Positions 30,605-41,193 of a stretch of DNA of 64,000 bases are shown here, one piece after another. This DNA is from Patella vulgata (taxonomy: Eukaryota > Mollusca > Gastropoda > Patellidae): NCBI RefSeq assembly GCF_932274485.2, contig NC_065886.2:15389501-15453500 (forward strand). Reading direction: 5' to 3'. Below the pieces are notes generated by a model. That model was not told the DNA's origin and did not search any database. It worked only from the letters and a program-made list of their open reading frames with translations. Both the position numbers and the translations under genes were made by a program. Each line of letters starts with the position of its first letter. The stretch's first letter is position 1.

Positions 30605-31624
30605 TATAGTGTTATAATGGCAATTCTCATTATAATAGTTAACTAGATAATGTAAAGGCAATTTCCTGAAAATTTCAGTCAAATTGATCCATTATGAACC
30701 GAGAGTTTAGCGATTGAATATTGGGGCTGGTCTCGACCATCATTACAAAAGTCGGTAGGATAAAAAAAAAACATAGTCTCGATTATCCATGTTTTGATAT
30801 AATTATGAATGGAAGTCGAACAGCAAATCGGAACGTAATCCAATTAACATAGCAGGCTAGCGATGGCATCAAGAATTGATTATGGTCTTGATAAGTTAAT
30901 TAATATATAATTAATAATTTAGATAACATTTCGAGCCTAAAAAAGACCTGCAATAGGCAGATTTAGCTCCATCCCAAACTTAGGCTGCCTATCTACAGCT
31001 AGCTCCGGCTGAGAATAGGCCCTAAGCTAATTAACCGACATTTTAATTCCTACATCGACGATTTTAGTCGAAAACACTGAGTATGCTTTTAGAAATTTTT
31101 TAAAAGTATTTATTTCTCTTCTATTGTCATATTGAATGAAATTAAATATGTTTATTTAGCCGCTGTGTGTATGAAAGATGTCAAACTAATCAAAGCCGAA
31201 TCACAAAATAGTCCTCTAATTATTCAATATGGCGGCGCCCATGAAACATAATTTCACAAAGGCGGTTTTGTTTGCGAAAACAAATTTAGGAGTATCGAAC
31301 CTTGTTTTGAAAGATAAACAGATTGAAACTCTAAAGACAGTTTACAATGGTAAAGAATTTATTGCAATATTACCCATAGCACATATTATATATCGCTTTT
31401 ACGCGAGTGTCAGCGACATGGCGTGTTTACATAAAACACGTGCGTGGGTTATTTTTACTCTGTTGTGTAAACAAATCGGTGTTTAGTCGATAAGTCCCGC
31501 CCCAAAATGGTCACGTGGGCGTTTTAAATGGCGGCTAATCGGGGCAGTGTCACATTCTGGGAAGTATGACGTAGATGGGTCGCTGCGTGCAGTATGATTT
31601 AGCTCTTGCATAATGTATATTTAA
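30605..31624. mobile_element. MITE F2 split by a later insertion
   Basis: The left part 30605-30969 carries F2 sequence (ATTATGGTCTTGATAAGTTA, CAATAGGCAGATTTAGCTC). The F2 right end (TTTAGCTCTTGCATAATG) resumes at about 31597 and ends in TTAA at 31621. The break is bounded by GATTTAGCTC on both sides. Confidence 0.8.
30970..31595 (+). mobile_element. 626-bp insertion with 10-bp target duplication carrying a RecQ-like fragment
   Basis: Flanked by GATTTAGCTC at 30960-30969 and 31596-31605. Weak inverted similarity lies near the ends (CTGCCTATCTAC and GTAGATGGGTCG). Inside, 31229-31486 opens MAAPMKHNFTKAVLFAKTNL and continues LVLKDKQIETLKTVYNGKEF then IAILP. This matches the start of RecQ-like helicases up to the Walker A approach, after which similarity stops before the GKS. 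Likely a non-autonomous DNA transposon that kept or captured part of a helicase gene. Confidence 0.65.
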
Positions 31625-32017
31625 TGAAGCAAATAGTAACGTTAACAGTAGCCTATAATTCCACACTGATTATATTTGCTTTGTAATTAAATTACTTCGG
31701 ACATGATAGGCTGACTGATTTATATATCTTTTGTATTTGTATTATTATAATATTTTGATTTGATTTTGTATGGATAAAGGAAAACGTCCAATATGCCAAT
31801 AAACCATTAAATATCAGAGGACAAAAACTTTGAATTACACTCCCATGGTATTAAATGTGTCATAATATGTAATGGTTTTCTTTATTACATGTTAATAGTG
31901 TAATATGCACATTAACATCAATCTATAATTATTTCTATTTTATTGATTAAAAAGTAAAACAATACAATAATCTAAATACTCCATATGCAATAAATGATGT
32001 AACACTAAATGGAAATG

Positions 32018-32275
32018 AAATGGGTTTTACGTATCACTGCTCTGGTTGGGCTAATGAAGACGGGCATACCCCGTACATTGTGTTATGATGGAAGTTATCC
32101 CCGGATAGAGAGGCAGCGACCAAGGCATCTTTTTCTCTTTTGAATCGACTAAATATCGACTAATACAAGGGGGAGCCACACCGGAAAATTCGGATGAACT
32201 TTCTCGACCAAGACAGGACCGAACCTCCAGGTCTGCGCGCCAACGCCATACTCACTGGGCCATAGTGACTCTCTT
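32018..32275 (-). mobile_element. SINE S1, reverse copy
   Basis: Plus-strand order: ATGAAATGGGTTTTACGTAT, GGGCTAATGAAGACGGGCAT, then on the minus strand a head with GGCCCAGTGAGTATGGCGTT. The middle is rearranged. Confidence 0.6.
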
Positions 32276-32397
32276 CTACTGCTAGCTTATGATTTTCGAC
32301 TTTCTACTGCAGACTTTCTACTAACGATTTACTTTTGATTTTTTACTTTATATCAAATTTTGAATCCAATACCTTTTCATAAAACACCCTCCCTACC

Positions 32398-32620
32398 AAT
32401 AAACGTCCCTTGTCAGTGATGCAGGACATAGGGCTTGACAAGGGCAGCTGTCTAGTCGTTCGGATGGGACGAAATTCCGAGTTCCGGTGTACACATTGGC
32501 GTGCACGTAAAAGATCCCTTGACAGTTGGAATTCGATATAACAGTAACCCGTAGTGCCGCTATCCGGGCAAAATTTCCCTCATATCACACAGTATGGCGT
32601 ATTCCCGTCTTCATTAGGGG
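32398..32620 (+). mobile_element. SINE S1, headless, cut by the next element
   Basis: CTTGTCAGTGATGCAGGACA, GTCTAGTCGTTCGGATGGGA, GACAGTTGGAATTCGATATA and GTCTTCATTAG in S1 order. It breaks off where an AGGGGCGTA terminus begins. Confidence 0.8.
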
Positions 32621-32674
32621 CGTAAATGTGGGGGGTGTGGGGTGGGTACACCCCCCCCCCCCCCCAGGAAAAAA

Positions 32675-33140
32675 AATAGTCGGTCACAAAATCAGTGCAG
32701 TTGGTTGCAAAATAAGTGCCCACTGCACACGTCACGCTACTCACGCAAAACTTTAGTATAAAATAACCTTGTCAACTTATCATGTTTGAAAAAATGATGT
32801 GTTTCACTTTTTTTCTGTTGTGAGTATGTAGGTCTAAGAACAAAATTTCCCCTAGGGAGAAAAATAGTCGGTCTCAAAATAAGTGCAGTCACTGCAGTCG
32901 GTCTCAAAATTGTGCATCGCCGTCTTGATGAATTAATGAGGTAAACAAATATTGCCAGAATAGATCCCAAATACTAGTCGGTCGCAAAATCAGTGCAGTC
33001 GGTCGTAAGATATGAGCAGTCGGTATCAAAATAAGTTCTCACTGCACACGTCACTCTACTCACGCAAAACTTTAGTTTTTCACCCCATGGCAAAAAAATA
33101 GTCGGTCTCAAAAAAGAGTGATCACCGCAGTCGGTCTCAG
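32675..33140. repeat. local repeat of GTCGGTCnCAAAAT motifs
   Basis: AGTCGGTCTCAAAATAAGTG-type motifs recur about ten times. A longer block (TGCACACGTCACGCTACTCA, CGCAAAACTTTAG) is present at 32722 and 33044. Confidence 0.8.
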
Positions 33141-33244
33141 ACTAAATGAATTAATGGGGTGTTTTCTGACCATCAGAATTCTGAACAATCTCTCCCCAAA
33201 GTCCAGGGCATTTCAGAGACCAAGTAAGCGCTCCATTGAGGTAA

Positions 33245-33750
33245 AGTGCCCTCAGGCCCAGTCCTCAAAAATTAAAAGCTCAATTCCATTATGCCATCAT
33301 TCTTCAACTCCTACTCTGTCTTATACTATCTCATCACTATCATATTCACAGTTGCAGTGAATCGCCCAGTTAGTAGTACCACTAGTGAGTGAGTCGTGGG
33401 TCAAAAGGCTGTAGAATTGTTAGTTCTACTCTCACAAAACAGGCGACATTGACAGATAGGCCTCAAGATTCTGTCCCATTTCTTATCTTCTCGTTAACGA
33501 GAATTTGGATCCATTTGCCATGACATTGACTAAAATTGTCAGGCCCAGTCCCAAAAATTAAAAGCTCGGTTACACATCTGAAATTTGTTCGCACCTGCGG
33601 CGCTCGATTCCATTATAACATCATTCTTCCACTCCTTTGTTGTCTTATACTGACTGTCTCAGCACTATCGTATTCACGGTTATACTGAACTGCCTAGTTC
33701 TGTTAGTAGTACCACTGGCACTGGTGTGTGGGTCGTGGGCGTCAGACTAT
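33245..33750. repeat. two copies of dispersed repeat R3 in tandem
   Basis: CAGGCCCAGTCCTCAAAAAT at 33253 and CAGGCCCAGTCCCAAAAATT at 33540 each start about 180 bp of matching sequence ending in GTTAGTAGTACCACT. The second copy has an inserted stretch. Confidence 0.8.
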
Positions 33751-34279
33751 ACAAAAGTTCTGTCAACTCTTACAAAACAGGCGGAATTGACAGGGGCAGA
33801 TCTCGAGATTTTGTCTAATTGACTCACATTTCTGGTCCTCTCGTCCACAAGAATTTTTCCCAGCAATGACCTCAAATGCCAAGATATTGACTCAATTTTT
33901 CAAAATTTTCTCAGGTTGCTCAGGCACAATCATATATGACATAAACTTTATGTCAACTTAAATAAAACTGCTTTCCAGCGAGACAAAGATCACCAAACAA
34001 CTATATAATTATACAATACCATCTATGTTCTACCGGGACGCTTAATGTTATATAGCCAGTATTTTGTTGACATTCATTGTGGGGTGGAATTGTGGCTGGG
34101 GTTGCGCCCTAGATTTGGACCCCCACCCCTATCTAGATCCGCTACTGCACATGGCCCCTACAAAACTCGTACCTGTGGTTCTCGGCTCCTGCACTCGTAC
34201 TAGGGATATGGGCATCAGTCGGTCGCATTTTGGCTAAACACCCCCCCCCCCCCAAACAAAATCGTTATGTACGCCCCTG

Positions 34280-35350
34280 TTCACCAATATACGTGCATGC
34301 ATGAGATCGTGAAACACTTCCTATGATATGAAATGTCAAAATCAACGATATTCATGTATGATAATATGGAAAACACAGCAGTCGTGTATGCCTGTGGATA
34401 TTGAATAATGCCAAAACGCGTGCACGTATAAGTGGTACGACTCTATGTTCGCACTGCATCGTCTTTTCTGATTATTTATACTGCACGTGGTGTGACATTT
34501 AGTTGCCATAAAATATGTGATGAAGCCTATGCCCTTGCAATCTGTTTCACAGAGAATTACGAAAGTCTTCTAATATCTCTGTAAAAGATGACTGTCTTCA
34601 GCACGTGCACTCACATCACGCGGCGTCAATCATTGGCCTATGGCTCGTGCATTGTTTACATAAGACGTAACTCTTCGGGCAGAATGGTGCCTTTTACTTA
34701 TTTTAATACCCATTTACACTAAATAGGAAATATCTTTTACCTACAAATACTCCAAACGTCTTTATTTATTTTTCTAATACATAAAAAAAAATGTTTTACG
34801 ATTTAATTTGTCGGAGGAAGAAAGTTAATATTGGGGACTCATTAAGTCGCATCGATGTCATCCTTATCAATGACTGTAGCGAATATTCACTGCTGATCAG
34901 TGTGATGCACTTGCTGTTCGAATCCCGGCGTAGGCTTATGAAAAACCTGTGCCATCCATGTCAATATAGACGTGCACTTAAAACAAACAACTTTTAGGAC
35001 GGTTGACATCACCCAGAACCTAGTTTTCAACGTACGGAGAATATTTTTCTGGATGATAGAGACTACCTCTGAACGCGCGAGGTCCTCTGACCGTTCCTTT
35101 TCGTCTTGATTTGAGATACATTCCCACGAAAGTATTTATAATGTAGTTATTTCCAAAAAAAGTATGGCATGTCTGGTTTATTATATGGAAAGTAGAGATA
35201 CTCAAAGTTGCTAGAAAAACACCCATTTGGCGCCTCCTGGACAAAAATGTGAGGGTGTTTCTAAGTGGCAGTCTGTCTCCTCGAGTGACCTAAGGAGCGT
35301 TTCTTCTTATTAGTCGACCAAATGGCTAACGGTTGTAAAAACATCCAGAG
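34280..35350. other. intergenic, unique sequence
   Basis: No gene or recognised repeat. Confidence 0.4.
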
Positions 35351-35358
35351 ACTTACAC

Positions 35359-36092
35359 GGGTGTGTCCTCACTGTGCCCACTTTTGATTAATCCAATTAA
35401 GGTCTAATTAGGATTAGTGGATTAAGCGGATTAGGATTAGGTGTTATAGGTAATTAGATGGAAAAAAAAACAAATATTTTATGTAATTTTTTTTTTATTT
35501 TTCGATGTTTTATATATATTTAATAAAAATATAACATACATGGATATATCACCCGAGAAAAATCTGCTTGTAGTCCATATTTCTGCGCATTGCGCCAAAT
35601 ACACTGACCAAAGTGAAAAAAACAACCTTTTAGTTCTGACCTCGGCAACACAGTTCTCACAGCATTTTGCATACTAACTTCGAAATCTGTAAACACATGG
35701 CCTGGGTTAAGATTAACATTGACAAGTGCCAATGTTTTGTCTCTAACACATCTGAGGAACTCAACATATGTTGCCTCCTTCTTATCGGGTAATAGTGCAT
35801 ACACCAAAGGGAACATTTTATTGTGTACAAAAGCATGTATAGTGTAGATCTGGGTGAATAAGGTAGGACTCATGCTAAATGTTCCATCACAGTATATAGT
35901 GTCTGCATTGGCGACTTTAACGATTACAGTGAGTTCATCTCACCAATTATAAGACTGAATATTTAGTCACTTTCAATATTTGTTTTTTTCCATCTAATTA
36001 CCTATAACACCTAATCCTAATCCGCTTAATACACTAATCCTAATTAGACCTTAATTGGATTAATCAAAAGTGGGCACAGTGAGATGTAACCC
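35359..36092 (-). mobile_element. 734-bp Mutator-like (MULE) element with long inverted termini
   Basis: Long terminal inverted repeats of about 110 bp (left from 35359, right to 36092) share CTCACTGTGCCCACTTTTGA and the AATCCAATTAAGGTCTAATT region. TTACAC at 35353-35358 and 36093-36098 is the likely target duplication, shorter than the usual 8-10 bp. The interior holds a minus-strand MULE transposase remnant. It is an internally deleted, non-autonomous copy. Confidence 0.8.
35520..35932 (-). pseudogene. MULE transposase domain remnant
   Basis: Reading from about 35932: DELTVIVKVANADTIYCDGT, then FSMSPTLFTQIYTIHAFV, FPLVYALLPDKKEATY and HVFTDFEVSMQNAV, GCFFHFGQCIWR. DGTF, Y.IHAFV, FPLVYALLPDK and TDFE..MQNA are hallmarks of the MULE transposase catalytic domain, including two of its expected acidic residues (D of CDGTF, D of TDFE). 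It stops at an in-frame stop at 35520. The zinc-finger N terminus and the C-terminal catalytic part are absent, so it cannot act alone. Confidence 0.85.
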
Positions 36093-36409
36093 TTACACGT
36101 CCAGTAGACTATGTGATTAAACGACTAAAAAAGGGGTTGACAAGCGATAATCCAAGGATTTACTTAGGCTTCGATATTTATGGCAAATGGATTATCCATC
36201 CATGAAGGCACGTGACCAACAAAGCTTCCTAAAATATATTATTGGGTTATGGGGTATTTAGTTGTTTTTCAATTAAAATGTTTTGAGTAGGTTTTGAAGC
36301 AAACTTTTAATATATGAATTAGTTTGAATATATGTTTTTAGTCCAAATATATCATCAAAGTACCCAGGGCTCCTATTGTCACCCTCGCTTCAACCAAACG
36401 CCTTACTCC

Positions 36410-36480
36410 TGGTTCACCATATGTCTGGCGTAATATAGTCCGATTGGTGTTGACGTGCCATAAAACAACATTTCATTTCA
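36410..36480 (+). mobile_element. SINE S3 tail
   Basis: GATTGGTGTTGACGTGCCAT followed by AAAACAACATTTCATTTCAT. Confidence 0.5.
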
Positions 36481-36862
36481 TTTCATCTCTTTGCTCGTGG
36501 GAACAACCTATCTCGTTTATTACTCTATAGGAATGGTTGTTGCTTTAAATCAAGATTAATAAATAAGCCGACAGTTGATTGGTCGCTGTCATGGTGTTCT
36601 AGTAATCCCCTACTTCACAGTAATGTATAAAATATGTCACTCCCAGCAGACGATATCGATTCTTTATTTCTCCTGACATCTTCCACAATACTTCTTCAAC
36701 TATTATGAGCGGTTTTTTTTTTGGTTTTTTTTCCCAGTATAACACGAGTAAATATAACCCATTGTCATCGTAGTGCAAATCGTGATAGTGGAAACCTAGC
36801 ATAAGAGCACTGGGCAATTTGGACAATTTGAAGGTTAGTCGGTGTACGCATTGGCGTGCACT

Positions 36863-37324
36863 TAAAGGAATGTAATATGAATATATGTAAAGTGATTAAT
36901 ATTCAATTTTTGAAAAAATATTGTAATTTCTATTCAGTTGTGTTTGGTGAAGTACGTGAACAGCTCCAAATTGAATGACATACGTTTACGCCTGCTTAAT
37001 GCATTATACTCGGGTTTTTTTTTGGGGGGGGGGGGGGGGTTAATTATTATTTTGTCGTTTTTGAATCAGCGTTTACTAATAACTTTCACGTTGTGTTGTA
37101 GGATATATTTTTATTTGTTCATTACAAAATGTCGCCCAAAACCAAAGGGTACACGACTCATGTATTGATGAATTGCGTCTTAAATATTAGATATTAGGAT
37201 CATATAGTTTCACGGCAAGATAACATCAATGTTGATTGAAATTGATAAATATTGAATTCTAATTCGTGTTTTTAATTTCGAATATTATGGAAAATATTGA
37301 GTTATAGAGACTTAGCTCCTTTAA
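36863..37324. mobile_element. MITE F1 copy, left end shortened
   Basis: AAAGGAATGTAATATGAATA at the left skips the usual first ~50 bases. The right end is GACTTAGCTCCTTTAA. A poly-G tract lies at 37025-37041. Confidence 0.7.
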
Positions 37325-37439
37325 GCCCGCCCCTTTACACGGACTACGATTATATCTTGATTACAACATATCCCAGTTAGGTTAAGCAAATACAATATGG
37401 CTTTTGAGTAGGCGTGCTGTTTTATATAAAGAGCGGACA

Positions 37440-37540
37440 GAAATGAAAATTAAATTAAATGGAGTTTAACATACTACTTATCGGCACCAACCAGGCTAAT
37501 GAAGACGGACATACGCCGTGCAGTATGCTATGAGGGAAAT
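37440..37540 (-). mobile_element. SINE S1 tail, reverse
   Basis: GGAGTTTAACATACTAC and GCTAATGAAGACGGACATAC, then GTATGCTATGAGGGAAAT. Confidence 0.65.
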
Positions 37541-37611
37541 GAAAGTAGAAATTATGTTGACAGAAGAAGAATTCTGATGATTTAAATTTGAAAAGGTGGA
37601 AATTATCTAGG

Positions 37612-37993
37612 TTAAAGATACATTATGGGAGATTCGGTAACGAGTTGGCAGTTCTCACTATAATAGTTAAAAACTAGATAATGTAAAGGTAATTTGCTGA
37701 AAATTTCATTCAAAGTGATCCACTATGAACCGAGAACTAAGCGACTGAAATTTCCTTTAGCCTCGGTCATCATTAGTACAATAAACATAGTCTTGATTAT
37801 CCCATTTAATCGTTAAATCGAGAAGGAAAGTTATGCAGTAAATTGGCTCACAATCCACTAAAGATCGCAGGCTGGCGCTGCCATCTAGAGTTGATTATGG
37901 CCTGGATAGGTTAATTAATGTCTAATTAATAATTTAGATAACATTTCAGGCCTAACGAAAGACAGATTTAGCTCTTGCATAATGTATGTTTAA
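37612..37993. mobile_element. MITE F2, well preserved, TTAA at both edges
   Basis: TTAAAGATACATTATGGGAG at the left; GCTCTTGCATAATGTATGTT then TAA at the right. Inverted termini of about 15 bp. Best reference copy of the family. Confidence 0.9.
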
Positions 37994-38439
37994 ATATATG
38001 TAGGTTTCCCTCACGAAAATATCCCTTTTAGTTAAGAATGTTCTCTTTTACTTTTGATTTTCTACTTTTTTAGTATTTTGAACCTAATACTCCCCAATAG
38101 TGTTTGTCATACACTTACATTGGCTGTGTTTGACATGGCATAAATATTCGTGGGGGAATATGACCTTTGTTTTGGCAAAGCTCCATTTAACAATTCTATT
38201 TTAATGCAGATCTACGTCTAATGCCATCTCAAACACGATCATCCATACTGAAGACAGAACTAATAATAACTCTCGTGATTGTTATTTACATGGAGTTACA
38301 TAAATCCATTCCAATTGGTCATGACAAATACAGACATGGTATTGTGTGGGTCAAGCCGTTTTTTTTTCTTTAAATCTAGAATAATGAAGAAATCTGATCT
38401 AAAGTAAATCTTTAGTCTACTCCGTTCAATTTTGAGAGC

Positions 38440-38725
38440 AGCAGTGACTCAGTGAATGAGACACTGGCTTACTTACCGAGAGGTCCGGGGTTCGATTCCG
38501 GTGTTGGCCGAGAAAGTTCCCCGGAATTTTACAGTGTGGTTGCAATTGTCAGTGACTCAGTGGGCAGCGTCTAGTCGTTCGGATCGGACGAAAAATCGAG
38601 GCCCAGTGTACATATGGCGTGCATGTAAATGAACCCTTGACAGTTGGAACAAGAAATAAGAATAAACCATAGCGCCGCTGTCCGAGCAAAATTCTCCTCA
38701 TATGCCCGTCTTCATAGGATGTGTG
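38440..38725 (+). mobile_element. SINE S1, near full length, tail cut
   Basis: The head AGCAGTGACTCAGTGAATGA, the B-box GGGTTCGATTCC, GGTGTTGGCCGAGAAAGTTC, GTCTAGTCGTTCGGATCGGA and ATGCCCGTCTTCATAGG follow in order. Confidence 0.8.
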
Positions 38726-38866
38726 GGTTCAGCAAGCTTTATATATATGATTAGCCTACATTTTTGCTTGCAAAGATCAACCTGAAGCCGACTTGTCTCT
38801 TGAATATTTGACTAACTGTATCGACAGTGGAACACAAAATCTGTGTATCTTAATAATGGCGTTATA

Positions 38867-39257
38867 TTAAAGGGGCATTAAAATTATATGTAGGATTAGG
38901 TAAAGAGCTGACAGTGTTCGCTATATTAGTTAAGAATAGATAATGAAAAGAGAATTGAACATTTGAATCAAATTAGGTCACTCTGAACCGATTATCAGAG
39001 ATGCAATTACAGTGTAGCCTCGATTATCATTGCTACCGTTGCTACGATAATAAACAAAGTCTCGATTAGCCATTAGTACCTTAAATCATCAACCGCAAAA
39101 TGTATTTAAATCTACTTCAAATCGGAGCCATCCGTTGACATCGAGGGTTGATTATGGTCTTGGTAAGTAATTAATGTCTAATTAATAAATTATAACATTT
39201 AAGGCCTAAAGAAAGACCTGCATAGACAGATTTAGCTCTTGCATAATGCCTTTTTAA
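38867..39257. mobile_element. MITE F2 copy
   Basis: Left TTAAAGGGGCATTAAAATTA; right TTAGCTCTTGCATAATGCC then TTTTTAA. Interior TGATTATGGTCTTGG. Confidence 0.8.
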
Positions 39258-40230
39258 GAGACGTAAATGGTAAAACGAGGACAGATTTGTCTTCTCACAA
39301 AACATATCAACACATAGAATCCAATGAAATCGACAATTTTATTTTTGATCCTAAGCAAGATGTCTAGCCACATTAAGCTGGAGAATTGCTATGGGTATAA
39401 ATGAACTGTCGGTGATCTTTGCTATTATTCACACAAACATGGAACTCATAACCCCAATCGGTATATATCTTCCTGGCCTTGAAATAACGATGATAACGAT
39501 GATAACCAGTGGACTCAATTATCTTATGCGAGTACACTTAAACGTGAAAGTATGGAACACCGTTTTATCATCGACAATAGAAAACAATGCGACGCACATC
39601 CTCACAATTTCGTATATTTATTGATCCCTTCAGTCGATGTTTAACTGTTGACCAGTTATGTAAAGATCAGTTATCGGGCAACGAAGCATCTATATGCCGA
39701 TAGCAGCTAAGTCGTCCGTTAGTTCCTATAGGATGTTTCATATTTGTTCTTTTGTAAATAATGGGGGGTATTTAAAAGGTGGTTTTTTTTCAAATTGGTC
39801 AAGGGGATAGGGGCCTAACTCTGACAGTTAACATTGGAAATTGTCGACAATCAGCTGTCTTCGTTGTGGATCGGATGGTACCTTTAGCTTTTTGAACGTC
39901 TACAACATGTTTCAAATTGATCAAGACCACATAACAGTTTAAAAGTCTAGTGAAACAAATTCGTCAAAATTGAGAAAATTCTAAGACAGCACCTGGGTTG
40001 ATTATACGAGAAAAAAATACATAATGAAAAGTGATATCACCTGTTCAAGAAAGGGTAAACATACTTTGCCACGTACGCGACATCCGATACTGCCGGGTTC
40101 GATTCAATATAATTCCTATGTTAAACTGATTAACTATATTGAGATAATGTTGTTTGACCAAAACAGACCAATATCAGTAAATAAATAGACTTATCTTTTT
40201 CATACCATGCGTTTAGCGAATGGTTAAATT
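39258..40230. other. intergenic, unique sequence
   Basis: A 77-codon plus frame at 39391 has no recognisable domain or splice context. Nothing else seen. Confidence 0.4.
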
Positions 40231-40234
40231 TCAC

Positions 40235-40640
40235 TTAAACATGCATTATGCAAGAGCAAAATCTGCTTATTACATGTCTTTCTTTAGGCCTGAAATGTTA
40301 TCTAAATTATCAATTAGACATTAATTAACTTATCCAGACCATAATAAACTCTCGATGTCAAGGCTAGCCTTCGATGTTGGCTGGATTAGATTCCTATATG
40401 CCGCTAATGGCTATTGATAATTAAATCAATAAAAGTGGTTAATCGAGACTATGTTGTTTATATTAATGATTTTAGTAATGATAAACGAGACTATGCAAAA
40501 ATTTCACCCGCTTCTTTCTCGGCTCATAGTAGATCAATTTGACTGAAATTTTCAGCAAATTACCTTTACACTATCTAGTTTTTAACTATTATAGCGAGTA
40601 CTGCCATCTCTTTATCTGATCTCCCATATTGTATCTTTAA
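40235..40640. mobile_element. MITE F2 copy, reverse orientation, TTAA at both edges
   Basis: TTAAACATGCATTATGCAAG at the left and CATATTGTATCTTTAA at the right are the F2 termini in reverse. Confidence 0.85.
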
Positions 40641-40749
40641 GTTGCCAAACGATTTTAGTCACTTTCATTTATTTTTCACCTTTAAACAAGTAACGAACTT
40701 GAATGAATCTATTTCATTACCGTTGTGTTTGTCCTTTGAATTCTTGGGG

Positions 40750-41010
40750 ATGAATGGCCGAATGGTTAGCACGTGCGCGCTTTATCATAAGGTCTGTCAT
40801 TAAGTCAACTGGCGTGGTTTCGATTCCCCGGTTGAACGTGACAAGGAGTAGGGTCGCCTTCCAACCTCGTGGGTTTTTTCCAGGTCCTCCCACTGCTAAA
40901 GACCCCTACGCGCTAGCGAATTATTGAAATAAAATTAAAACATGTGTTAGTCTCGAAATGACCTAGTTTGTGTCGAGTGGACGTTAAACCCCATTTCTCT
41001 CTCTCTCTCT
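40750..41010 (+). mobile_element. SINE S2, near full length
   Basis: GGATGAATGGCCGAATGGTT, TCTGTCATTAAGTCAACTGG, GGTTTCGATTCCCCG, GGGTTTTTTCCAGGTCCTCC, GCTAAAGACCCCTACG and the tail GTGGACGTTAAACCCCATTT with CT repeats. It ends about 180 bp upstream of the carboxypeptidase start. Confidence 0.85.
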
Positions 41011-41193
41011 CTCTCTCTCCCTTTGAATTCGAGCAGGTTGCGGAGCGTTATAATTTGGTAGATTCTGTGCATATTTAATCAAGACAAATGTATATTTGTC
41101 AAAAACGGTGTTCCTTAGTATAAGAAATGATAAAATAGTTGATAACAAATATTGATACTTTAAATGTATAACCTATTAACCTGTATATAGGAA

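Larger units (their letters stand above)
32617..34279. mobile_element. candidate 1.66-kb inverted-terminus element
   Basis: The left end AGGGGCGTAAATGTGGGGGG and the right end (reverse complement CAGGGGCGTACATAACGA) share an AGGGGCGTA terminus, and both carry poly-C/G tracts. The inside holds repeats of AGTCGGTCTCAAAATAAGTG and two R3 copies. No matching target duplication was found, so the ends may belong to two elements. Confidence 0.4.

Noticed and set aside
32617-34279. A single proven transposon between the two AGGGGCGTA ends
   Set aside because: Listed only as a candidate because the flanks show no matching target duplication; the ends may belong to separate elements.
40750-40850. tRNA gene
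   Set aside because: The tRNA-like A- and B-box region is followed by the SINE S2 core and tail, and the arms do not close into an intact cloverleaf; the same holds for all the S1 heads.
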